Numbered from the stretch's first letter, positions 27,331 to 33,692 are shown. The stretch is DNA of 64,000 nucleotides from an uncultured Erysipelotrichales bacterium (GCA_910579135.1 CAJTTM010000012.1:1-64000); one strand, 5' to 3'. Numbers and translations: made by a program. The notes: generated by a model not told the origin, from the sequence alone.

Positions 27331-27939
27331 ATGGAAAAATATAAAAATTCTAAAGTTACACATTCTTTAATATTAATATGTATAGCAGTTTATGTTATTT
27401 CAACACTCTTATATGGTTTAACGATGAGTGCTTATGATGCTATTGAATTTTTAGGATATAATCCCTTGTTGGTTGCTATTGAGCATGACTATTATCGTTT
27501 TATTACATCTAATTTTATTCATTTTGGTATTTTTCATATTGTTGTTAATTGTTATTCTTTATATAATATAGGAACTTTTGTAGAAGGAATATTAGGTGTT
27601 AAGGATTATTCATTTGTAGTTGTTTGTTCAATGATAAGTACAACACTTCTACCATATTTATTATTTTTAATAAATGGATTTGGATATAATAGTGTAAGTG
27701 GTGGCATAAGTGGTGTGATATGTGGATTGCTAGGTTGTATTGTTGCCTTTGCTTTAGTGGTGAAAGGAGAATTTCAAGATGTTCTTAAAAGTTTAATGCC
27801 TAGTATTATTTTGATGTTAGTGATGTCTATAAGTTTGAGTGATATTTCTTTATCTGGACATTTATCTGGCATGTTTGGTGGTTTTGTTTCATCATATCTA
27901 TTGTTGAAATATAGAACTAAAAAAAGAATTATTAATTAG
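27331..27939 (+). CDS. rhomboid family intramembrane serine protease
   Basis: A 202-residue membrane protein with six predicted helices. The catalytic Ser is S127 in GGISG, and the partner His is H177 in SGHLSG. The upstream HIVVNCYSLYNIG carries the family H-x3-N motif. It cleaves membrane helices within the bilayer; substrate unknown. It starts one base after the dprA-like gene and is followed by an unknown four-helix membrane protein, probably in the same operon. Confidence 0.88.
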   Translation: MEKYKNSKVTHSLILICIAVYVISTLLYGLTMSAYDAIEFLGYNPLLVAIEHDYYRFITSNFIHFGIFHIVVNCYSLYNIGTFVEGILGVKDYSFVVVCSMISTTLLPYLLFLINGFGYNSVSGGISGVICGLLGCIVAFALVVKGEFQDVLKSLMPSIILMLVMSISLSDISLSGHLSGMFGGFVSSYLLLKYRTKKRIIN

Positions 27940-27951
27940 GGAGGGGATTTG

Positions 27952-28419
27952 ATGTCTTTGTATGATAAATGGAATGAATTAAAAGAGGATAGAGAAAGAA
28001 AAAAGTATTTTAGATCTAATAATGATTTATACTTAGATAAAGCTCGATGGATTAAAACAATAGTAAGTGGTCTTTTAGCAGCAATTCTTGCAGGTATTGT
28101 TATTTATTATGTTTCTACATTGCTTAATATTACAAGTTCTATTTTTTATATTGTTTTAGGATACGCAGTTGCATCTGTTATTAATCAAGTTTCTGGTGTT
28201 GAATCTAATCAAATGGGAATTTTAGCAGCTATACTTACTTTTGTTGGTTCGGTTGTTTCTGTTTTGTTTGGATTGATTATGGTTGTTTATGAATTTGGTA
28301 TGCCAATTGCATCTATCTTTTCTATATTGCTTAGTATTCCATCGTTTTTGTTTAGTGATTTATTTTTATTGATTTGTATTATTATAGGATGTTTTGTTGC
28401 TTATTCTCAAGCAAGTTAG
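27952..28419 (+). CDS. membrane protein of unknown function
   Basis: A 155-residue protein with a charged start (KWNELKEDRERKKYFR) and about four membrane helices. No family recognised. The ATG follows GGGAGGGG; the in-frame TTG one codon earlier is not needed. It closes the dprA-rhomboid operon at a strong terminator. Confidence 0.7.
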   Translation: MSLYDKWNELKEDRERKKYFRSNNDLYLDKARWIKTIVSGLLAAILAGIVIYYVSTLLNITSSIFYIVLGYAVASVINQVSGVESNQMGILAAILTFVGSVVSVLFGLIMVVYEFGMPIASIFSILLSIPSFLFSDLFLLICIIIGCFVAYSQAS

Positions 28420-28421
28420 TG

Positions 28422-28446
28422 ACAGGAATTTGATTCCTGTTTTTTA
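28422..28446 (+). terminator. intrinsic terminator
   Basis: ACAGGAAT and ATTCCTGT form an 8-bp stem with a 3-base loop, followed by TTTTTATT. Confidence 0.85.
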
Positions 28447-28497
28447 TTTAAATATAAATATACTGTTTCATTGTCCTACACTTTTATAATTGTATAT

Positions 28498-28505
28498 CAT
28501 ATTGT
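28498..28505 (+). promoter_or_regulatory. possible sporulation (sigma-E-like) -10 element
   Basis: CATATTGT resembles the sigma-E -10 CATACANT, and lies 19 bases before the cotJ start. No clear sigma-A promoter is present. cotJ is sigma-E controlled in Bacillus. The -35 is not obvious, so this is tentative. Confidence 0.3.
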
Positions 28506-28523
28506 AGAGTGAAGGGGGTAAAT

Positions 28524-28919
28524 ATGGAAATTTTTAATAAAGAATGTGGTTGTAAAAAAGCACAAATGCCATCAATGTTTCAAAGTAATGAAGCTTTTAT
28601 GTTAGGAAACTTATTTGAGAATTTATATCAATCATATAAAGGATTTTCTAATTATTGTTTTCAACCTACAAATCAACGACAACAACTTTTATTAGAAGTA
28701 CAGATTAATGAATTTGTTGCTCATGAAATTAATCTATATTTGGATATGCATCCAAATGATCAAGCTATGATTAATATGTATCATGAATATGTTAAACGTT
28801 CTCAAATGGCTAAAAAGAATTATGAGATGAATTTTGGTCCATTATCTGTATCTGATTCTAATACACAAAAGCCATTCCAGTGGATATTGAGTCCATGGCC
28901 ATGGCAACATCAAAATTAA
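28524..28919 (+). CDS. spore coat protein, CotJA-CotJB fusion
   Basis: A 131-residue coat protein. Residues ~20-45 (NEAFMLGNLFENLYQSYKG) resemble the end of CotJA, which carries a GTLFPELY-type motif. Residues ~50-131 match CotJB: VAHEINLYLDMHPNDQ, a middle helix, and the end NFGPLS...SPWPW. In Bacillus cotJA and cotJB are separate genes; here no separate cotJA is present, so one ORF seems to do both jobs. GAAGGGGG precedes the ATG. Its stop overlaps the ribosome site of cotJC. Confidence 0.75.
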   Translation: MEIFNKECGCKKAQMPSMFQSNEAFMLGNLFENLYQSYKGFSNYCFQPTNQRQQLLLEVQINEFVAHEINLYLDMHPNDQAMINMYHEYVKRSQMAKKNYEMNFGPLSVSDSNTQKPFQWILSPWPWQHQN

Positions 28920-28934
28920 GGAGGAAATGAAAAA

Positions 28935-29141
28935 GTGTGGAAATACAGTAAAAAATTACAATATCCTGTTGATATAAAGTGTAAAAATATTGAAATGGCA
29001 AAATATCTTGTGACTCAATTTGGTGGTGCCAATGGTGAACTTGGAGCGTGTTTAAGATATTTGACACAACGTTATACTATGCCAGATGATAAAGGAAAAG
29101 CATTATTAACTGATATAGGTACTGAAGAGTGGGCGCCATAG
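28935..29141 (+). pseudogene. cotJC: cotJC 5' part, interrupted by the prophage
   Basis: The first 66 codons match CotJC, the manganese-catalase-like coat protein: YSKKLQYPV, FGGANGELGA, LRYLTQRYTMPDD and LLTDIGTEEW. The match stops at TGGGC and two more codons lead to TAG. Intact CotJC is ~190 residues and continues GTEE(F/W)AHLEM with the metal ligands, so the truncated product would be inactive. The start is a GTG 10 bases after AAGGAGG. The recombinase gene lies 16 bases further. The missing 3' part should lie beyond the right end of the phage. Confidence 0.85.
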
Positions 29142-29142
29142 A
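29125..29142. other. phage-host junction (att site) inside cotJC
   Basis: Host sequence runs through GAAGAGTGGGC and phage-type sequence starts within GCGCCATAG. The crossover core is probably two bases within GGGCGCC, as serine recombinases use a dinucleotide. It lies 16 bases from the recombinase stop. The partner site lies outside the window. Confidence 0.7.
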
Positions 29143-29150
29143 TGATGTCT

Positions 29151-29174
29151 ATGTGTTTTATTTTAAAAACACAT
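29151..29174. repeat. inverted repeat at phage end
   Basis: ATGTGTTTT and AAAACACAT form a 9-bp inverted repeat that overlaps the recombinase stop codon and lies 10-30 bases inside the junction. It may be an att-site arm or a terminator without T run. Confidence 0.5.
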
Positions 29175-30663
29175 CTAAAATAATGCGATTTTCCTCATTT
29201 TTGTATTCAATTTTACTAATTATGGTTTTTAATGCTTTGTTTTTGACCTCTGCGTTGATTGTTTTATCTTTTAAAATAGCTATGACATTTTTAAATTCTA
29301 ATATTTTATCTTCATAGTCGATTACTTTAGGCATATTAGAGAGTAATTGTTTTAGCTTTTTTTGTGCCTTTTCTCTTTCCTTAGCGAGTTTATCGTTTCT
29401 TTGGATAAATACATCCCTTGTATATATTTTGTTCTCTAGGAGGTCGTATAGCTCATTTTGCTTATCTTCAACCTTATCTAATTCTTTTTTTATATCATCA
29501 ATTTGTGATTGGTAGTTTGATATATATTTGTTATCTTGGTTCTTATATTGAAATTTAAAATTATTTTGTATATTTATTAGTGTATCAATTAAAATGTCAA
29601 ATACATCTTCAAATTTAGCTGATTTTGTATGACAGTGACTTTGATTATTACAAAGTAATCTTGGGTGAGATTGTTTATATGTTCTATAGATCATAGCTTT
29701 ACCACATGTTTGACAATGAAGTAAAGAAGATAGGGGATTGATCATAGTTTTTGCTTTTTTTATTCTAGGATTATTGTTTATTTTAATTTGTGCTTGTTCA
29801 AATGTACTATCATCAATGATTGATGGATGTCTACCATCTTTTACTAGGTGGTTGTGATTAATTGGTCTACTTTTGATAGTTTTTCCTTCTTTTAATTTCT
29901 TTACTCCTTTTCTTCTGTTCCACACAATTTTACCAACATATACGGGGTTGTTTAGAATATCTTTGATAACTGCTGGATTCCAATGATTACTTTTTCTAGG
30001 ATAGAATCCCATTTTCTCTAATTCATTAGCAATTTTTGTATATCCATAGTTATCTAAATAGAGTGAGTATATCAATCTAACAACATTAGCCTCACAATCA
30101 TTTATTTTTAATGTATGATTTTTATCAATGATTGTTTTATCATATCCATAGGGTGGTATAGATCCAATATAATTACCTTTTTCCACACTTAGATTTTTTC
30201 CTCTGTTTAAAATCATCTTTGTATATTCAAGATACTCACTACCACTGTTTAATTCTAGTTTTAATATTTTTATATCATAGTTTTGTCCATTGTCATTATC
30301 ACTTAAATCAAATGTTTTATTTGGTGTAACGATTAATGTATGACTATATTTAAAAGCGTTTATAATTGTTCCACAGTCGATTAAATCCCCACGTGATAAT
30401 CTTTGTACATCTACTACTAAAACACCTAGAATAGAAGGGGATTCCATTCTATTGAGCACGTTTTGTATCTCTGGTCTATCTCCAATTGTTTCTCCAGAAA
30501 CAACTTCACGATAAATGTTCTCATCAGGTATCTTATGATTGAATTTTTTAATGGCATAGTTTTGTAGCATTAATTCATGCCTTGCTAGTACTTCTTCAAC
30601 TGTTTCACTTGGATCATCTGCTCTAGATTTTCTTAAATACATTAAATAGTTGCTTGAAAGCAT
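29158..30663 (-). CDS. large serine recombinase (phage integrase)
   Basis: Catalyses site-specific integration and, with a directionality factor, excision. 501 residues. The N-terminal resolvase domain has the nucleophile Ser13 in YLRKSRADD. The recombinase domain follows (GSIPPYGYDK, PRKSNHWNPAVIKDIL), then a zinc ribbon with Cys317, Cys320, Cys338 and Cys344, and a long coiled coil (about 365-430) that governs synapsis. AAGGAG precedes the ATG. It sits 16 bases from the att junction in cotJC, the arrangement seen in sporulation-gene-interrupting elements. Confidence 0.95.
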   Translation of the reverse strand: MLSSNYLMYLRKSRADDPSETVEEVLARHELMLQNYAIKKFNHKIPDENIYREVVSGETIGDRPEIQNVLNRMESPSILGVLVVDVQRLSRGDLIDCGTIINAFKYSHTLIVTPNKTFDLSDNDNGQNYDIKILKLELNSGSEYLEYTKMILNRGKNLSVEKGNYIGSIPPYGYDKTIIDKNHTLKINDCEANVVRLIYSLYLDNYGYTKIANELEKMGFYPRKSNHWNPAVIKDILNNPVYVGKIVWNRRKGVKKLKEGKTIKSRPINHNHLVKDGRHPSIIDDSTFEQAQIKINNNPRIKKAKTMINPLSSLLHCQTCGKAMIYRTYKQSHPRLLCNNQSHCHTKSAKFEDVFDILIDTLINIQNNFKFQYKNQDNKYISNYQSQIDDIKKELDKVEDKQNELYDLLENKIYTRDVFIQRNDKLAKEREKAQKKLKQLLSNMPKVIDYEDKILEFKNVIAILKDKTINAEVKNKALKTIISKIEYKNEENRIILDVFLK

Positions 30664-30676
30664 AAAAAATCACTCC

Positions 30677-30743
30677 TTGTACATTATATTCTTTATAGAA
30701 TCCTTTCTTGTACAAAAAATGATTTCATGTTAAAATATTGTAC
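30677..30743. promoter_or_regulatory. three phased TTGTAC sites upstream of the recombinase
   Basis: TTGTAC occurs at 30677, 30708 and 30738, spaced 31 and 30 bases, which is three helical turns. The middle one doubles as the -35 of the plus-strand promoter. The phasing suggests a protein binding array that controls the recombinase and the divergent RNA. Confidence 0.45.
30708..30736 (+). promoter_or_regulatory. plus-strand promoter with extended -10
   Basis: TTGTAC (30708-30713), 17-base spacer, TAAAAT (30731-30736) preceded by TGT. It would drive the hairpin-array RNA. Confidence 0.55.
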
Positions 30744-30875
30744 GTAAAAGGATTTGGATGTTTTTTTACATTTAGTGTGTTGGTAGCACACTATTATTTA
30801 AACTTCACTGTTGGTAGCAGTAGGCTTTTTGAATTGTTTGTTGAACTTCTCTGTTGGTAGCAGGGAAGTTTTTAT
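30743..30875 (+). ncRNA. small RNA with three hairpins sharing loop TTGGTAG
   Basis: Between the promoter above and a terminator lie three hairpins with the same seven-base loop TTGGTAG: stems AGTGTG/CACACT (30774-30792), ACTG/CAGT (30807-30821) and AACTTCTCTG/CAGGGAAGTT (30844-30870). The last runs into TTTTA and serves as terminator. No ORF is present. The loop equals the conserved tRNA D-loop core and also fits a seven-base anticodon-type loop. Repeats, promoter and terminator argue for a real noncoding RNA. Confidence 0.6.
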
Positions 30876-30887
30876 GTTATAAATAGT

Positions 30888-30973
30888 AAACACCTAGTTT
30901 TCACCAGGTGTTTCTAACATCAGCGCTTTGGCTGCTATAAATTATTCATAGGGGCAAGCCCTCTATACACCTG
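30888..30973. other. structured region with alternative pairings
   Basis: AAACACCT (30888-30895) can pair with AGGTGTTT (30906-30913). The same segment, as CAGGTGT (30905-30911), can pair instead with ACACCTG (30967-30973) and enclose two small hairpins, CAGC/GCTG and AGGG/CCCT. It is the 3' region of the MazF-like transcript on the minus strand. Confidence 0.45.
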
Positions 30974-30975
30974 TA

Positions 30976-31860
30976 TTATATATCATTTGATTTCGTTTCG
31001 TCAAGAGATTGATTAGCACAAAAAGTAAAATTATTTATTATTTCTTTATCAATTTTGTCTAATGAAGAGTTGGAAATGTATATTTTTCCAATTGGATCAA
31101 ATTTATTGATAGGTTTTAATATTTTTAGTTTACTTATTGTTACAATATTTTTGACCATAGCATAAGATGCCTTATCCTTTTCATTGTATTTATCTAAAAC
31201 TAAATAAAGTTTATCCATATTTTCTTCTATTTCATTGCTTTCTTTTTTTGTTAGTTCGTTCAATTCTTTTAATTTTTCTATATATTTATCATTCTCGTCT
31301 AACATTTTAATCAATAAATCTTGATATTTTAATGAGCTCTCATTTCCCTTGCCAATAATACTTTTTATTTTATCAAAGTTTTCTTCTATATTAGACATAG
31401 CTAAGGATATTTCTCTTGTGTGTTCATCATGTAACTTTTGTGCATCTAATAACATATCAATATATTCATTTTGGGCATTCATAACTAGCTCTAGTATTGA
31501 ATCATCTAATTTTAAATAGTGTCTTTTTTCTTTAGAGGTTAGAGGGATTACTGTAACTACACCATTTCTATAGTTATCATCTTGATTTATAACAACTGCA
31601 AAATGATTTCCAGATAATTCATATCCTACATTTGTTCCAAAATTTACCATAACAACAGATCCACGTTTATATTTTTGATATTTATAAGTTTTACCTTCAT
31701 TTTCGTTGTAGTGGATATTTGATTTGAAATTTAAACTTCTATGTAAATATTTTAGTTTTGGGATTTTTATATCTTGTGATATTAATTCAAATCTATTACA
31801 AGCACGTTTTGTTACATCGACTTGTTCCTTTTTTAAAATATCTGCTTTAGATAAATTCAT
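30976..31860 (-). CDS. PemK/MazF-like toxin-fold protein with helical tail
   Basis: A 294-residue protein. Residues ~60-110 (KRGSVVMVNFG, GNHFAVVINQDD, VVTVIPLTS) match the PemK/MazF/Kid fold, whose members cut mRNA or tRNA. The C-terminal half is a long helical, charged region (KYIEKLKELNELTKKESNEI) not found in ordinary ~110-residue toxins. A GTG/TTG start further upstream is less likely; the ATG at 31860 lies 10 bases after GGAGG. It is last in an operon with a ribbon-helix-helix protein, like the EndoA/EndoAI pair of Bacillus. Activity is not proven. Confidence 0.65.
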   Translation of the reverse strand: MNLSKADILKKEQVDVTKRACNRFELISQDIKIPKLKYLHRSLNFKSNIHYNENEGKTYKYQKYKRGSVVMVNFGTNVGYELSGNHFAVVINQDDNYRNGVVTVIPLTSKEKRHYLKLDDSILELVMNAQNEYIDMLLDAQKLHDEHTREISLAMSNIEENFDKIKSIIGKGNESSLKYQDLLIKMLDENDKYIEKLKELNELTKKESNEIEENMDKLYLVLDKYNEKDKASYAMVKNIVTISKLKILKPINKFDPIGKIYISNSSLDKIDKEIINNFTFCANQSLDETKSNDI

Positions 31861-31881
31861 CTTTTTCATTCCTCCATTCAA

Positions 31882-31910
31882 TTGATTTCATTAACTTTTT
31901 ATGTTAAAAT
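31882..31910 (+). promoter_or_regulatory. plus-strand promoter with extended -10
   Basis: TTGATT (31882-31887), 17 bases, TAAAAT (31905-31910) preceded by TGT; the string ATGTTAAAATA recurs at 30727 and 32374 ahead of other hairpins. Confidence 0.55.
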
Positions 31911-31916
31911 AACAAT

Positions 31917-31995
31917 GTAAATTATTAAAGCGATGGTATCTCTACGGGGACCATTGCGGGAACCATCCTATTGGCGTAGGGTGGTTTTTATTTTA
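31917..31995 (+). ncRNA. candidate antisense small RNA, two hairpins
   Basis: GCGATGGT (31930-31937) pairs with ACCATTGC (31950-31957), and ACCATCCTA (31962-31970) pairs with TAGGGTGGT (31977-31985), followed by TTTTATTTTATTT. With the promoter above this gives an RNA of about 80 bases. It is antisense to the leader between the ribbon-helix-helix and MazF-like genes, so it could control toxin translation. Confidence 0.55.
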
Positions 31996-32184
31996 TTTAT
32001 CATTAGCTCGATCAATTACATCTTGCATTGCTTTTCTAATGACGTCTGATTGTTTTAAGTTAAGTTTAACTAGAGCTTTTCTAAATTCATTTACAAAATC
32101 ACTGTTATATCTGCAACTAACGGAAAGCATATTCTTTTTTTGCCATTCTGTATTATATTTTGATTGATTAAACTTTTCTGCCAT
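31993..32184 (-). CDS. ribbon-helix-helix DNA-binding protein, likely antitoxin/repressor
   Basis: A 63-residue protein. A short strand-forming start (MLSVSCRYNSDFVNEFRKAL) is followed by two helices (LNLKQSDVIRKAMQDVIDRA), the Arc/MetJ/CopG layout. Such proteins often repress their own operon and neutralise MazF-type toxins. It is third of four genes and could bind the perfect palindrome at 32562-32579 in the operon promoter (inference). Confidence 0.65.
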   Translation of the reverse strand: MAEKFNQSKYNTEWQKKNMLSVSCRYNSDFVNEFRKALVKLNLKQSDVIRKAMQDVIDRANDK

Positions 32185-32187
32185 TTT

Positions 32188-32352
32188 TTATTCACCTCTA
32201 TTCATGTAAAGATAAATGCATAATATTATACAAATGATAGATAATATACATTTGATAGCATTAATAGGATTCTTGATGTTAAAATCAATTAATGTAGATA
32301 ACGAATTGAAAAAGATAATAATAATGATGATTTTTGAACTTTTATTTTTCAT
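32188..32352 (-). CDS. small hydrophobic peptide, 54 aa
   Basis: Opens MKNKSSKIIIIIIFF, has a second hydrophobic segment (CILSIICIILCIYLY) and ends NRGE. Two membrane segments predicted. AAGGAAAA precedes the ATG, and its stop lies three bases before the ribbon-helix-helix ATG, within which ribosome site AGGTG is shared. No family recognised; membrane toxin or immunity peptide are possibilities. Confidence 0.6.
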   Translation of the reverse strand: MKNKSSKIIIIIIFFNSLSTLIDFNIKNPINAIKCILSIICIILCIYLYMNRGE

Positions 32353-32375
32353 AGTTTTATTTTCCTTTCTTTTAT

Positions 32376-32383
32376 GTTAAAAT
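32376..32383 (+). promoter_or_regulatory. extended -10 element for antisense RNA
   Basis: TGTTAAAAT matches an extended -10 (TGn then TAAAAT). The -35 is weak. It points toward the 3' end of the 38-aa peptide gene. Confidence 0.4.
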
Positions 32384-32389
32384 AAAGGA

Positions 32390-32440
32390 GGCTAGGGAAT
32401 AGAAAGGGGAACCTTTCACCCCTTTGGCTTTTTGTTGTTA
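32390..32440 (+). ncRNA. candidate short antisense RNA
   Basis: AAAGGGG and CCCCTTT form a 7-bp stem followed by GGCTTTTTG. An RNA starting near 32390 would be complementary to the last codons and 3' end of the 38-aa peptide mRNA, the geometry of Bacillus type I toxin/antitoxins such as txpA/RatA. Confidence 0.4.
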
Positions 32441-32532
32441 GACTTGTCTATGACTATCGTTCTAAGTATGAATAGCAGTTCAATTAATTTAGAAATTAAG
32501 TCAAGCAAGTCTTTTATTTCGTCTTTATTCAT
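32416..32532 (-). CDS. 38-aa amphipathic peptide, possible type I toxin
   Basis: Reads MNKDEIKDLLDLISKLIELL then FILRTIVIDKSNNKKPKG: a leucine/isoleucine-rich amphipathic helix with a basic tail. AAGGAGGATAGGTA before the ATG is the best ribosome site in the region, and a consensus promoter lies upstream. Small size, helix and basic tail resemble type I toxins, but no named family is recognised. First gene of the four-gene operon. Confidence 0.6.
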   Translation of the reverse strand: MNKDEIKDLLDLISKLIELLFILRTIVIDKSNNKKPKG

Positions 32533-32554
32533 TACCTATCCTCCTTACAATTAT

Positions 32555-32583
32555 ATTATAGCATAATGCACGCATTATGTCAA
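32555..32583 (-). promoter_or_regulatory. consensus promoter with palindromic operator
   Basis: On the minus strand, TTGACA and TATAAT are perfect and 17 bases apart. The spacer contains the palindrome CATAATGC-AC-GCATTATG (32562-32579 on plus), two perfect 8-base arms. A repressor bound there would block RNA polymerase; the ribbon-helix-helix protein of the operon is the obvious candidate. Confidence 0.85.
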
Positions 32584-32633
32584 CTCTTTATTGTAAAAAG
32601 TTTTGATAAATTCAATGTTTTTTAAATTTATTT

Positions 32634-33692
32634 TTATAAATATCTTTTTAAAGATTCAACAATCTCTTTTTCATAATTATAAATATCATCAATTGAATTT
32701 ATATCGTATCTGATTGATTTTTTATTTTCATCTGGTATAAAAATATGATTGTTTCTTGTATTTAGATTAATTCTAATAATCCATTTTCTTATATTGTTAT
32801 CTAAAAGTATTCCAAAATAGCTTTCAGTATCTTTGTATGTTATTCTTTGAGGTTCAACTTCTTTTCTTAAAAGTGATTTAACAATAGCAAAAGAATTAAG
32901 TTCATCTATAGTAGTTACGATTTTATTTTGTTCTTCAGATATTTCCTCTTGTTCGTTTTCCTCTTCTTTTTCATTTTCATCATTATTAAGGGTTTCTTTG
33001 AATTTTGTAGACATTTTTTCATTGATTAATTGATTCATAGCACGTTTAGTAATAGGTTTAAATTTATCAATAATCTTTTGATTTTTAACTCCATCATAAA
33101 CTCCCATATTCAAAAGCAATCTAACAAAATCGTCAGAAGGGTTTTCTAATAATTGTTTGAAAGCTATTTTTGTTAAATTTAAATATTTTAAATCATTTGC
33201 AGTATTGAGTATATTATCAATATCTAAATTGTTTTTTATAAATTTTTCAACATATGTAATAGACTGTTCTGTTAAATTTTCCATGTCTAGAATGTAAAAT
33301 GGTTTTTTATCCATGACATTTGGTTGATCTAAATCACTAAAAAATTTATATATTATTCCATTTGTTAGAATTGCAAAACGTGATTTGGTAGTTCCAAAAT
33401 ATCTAAATAGTTGAGAATCATGTTTTTTTAAATCATCACTACATGGTTTGGCCTCAATTAGGATAATAGGTTCGTTATCTTTTAAAATAGCCCAATCAAC
33501 TTTTTCACCTTTTTTAATACCTACATCTGCTGTAAATTCAGGTACAAATTCTAAGGGGTTAAAAACATCATATCCTAATGCTTGAAAGAAAGGTAGTATT
33601 AGCGATTGTTTAGTTGCCTCTTCAGTTTTAATATTGTCTTTTAATTGTTTTATTCTTTCACTCAAAGAATAAAGTTTTTCATCTAATTCCAT
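32634..33692 (-). CDS. orphan HsdR-N-like PD-(D/E)XK nuclease
   Basis: A 352-residue protein. The N-terminal ~170 residues match the type I restriction HsdR N-terminal/COG4748 nuclease: TKQSLILPFFQALGYD (28-42), Asp66 in KVDW, and Glu80-x-Lys82 in ILIEAKP. No helicase domain follows; the middle is acidic (EKEEENEQEEISEE) and the last ~90 residues form a separate strand-rich domain (YFGILLDNNIRKWIIRINL). It sits among lysogeny genes, so expression in the prophage and a role against other phages or plasmids are plausible (inference). Confidence 0.75.
   Translation of the reverse strand: MELDEKLYSLSERIKQLKDNIKTEEATKQSLILPFFQALGYDVFNPLEFVPEFTADVGIKKGEKVDWAILKDNEPIILIEAKPCSDDLKKHDSQLFRYFGTTKSRFAILTNGIIYKFFSDLDQPNVMDKKPFYILDMENLTEQSITYVEKFIKNNLDIDNILNTANDLKYLNLTKIAFKQLLENPSDDFVRLLLNMGVYDGVKNQKIIDKFKPITKRAMNQLINEKMSTKFKETLNNDENEKEEENEQEEISEEQNKIVTTIDELNSFAIVKSLLRKEVEPQRITYKDTESYFGILLDNNIRKWIIRINLNTRNNHIFIPDENKKSIRYDINSIDDIYNYEKEIVESLKRYL

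Noticed and set aside
29129..29317. Plus-strand ORF over the recombinase 3' end
   Set aside because: Shadow of the minus-strand recombinase; the start falls in the junction with no ribosome site.
30774..30870. CRISPR array
   Set aside because: Only a seven-base loop plus a few stem bases repeat, spacing is uneven and no cas genes are present; the pattern is of RNA hairpins.
32280..32285. Fourth TGTTAAAAT promoter
   Set aside because: It lies within the 54-aa peptide gene, has no -35 at a useful distance and is not followed by a hairpin-terminator.
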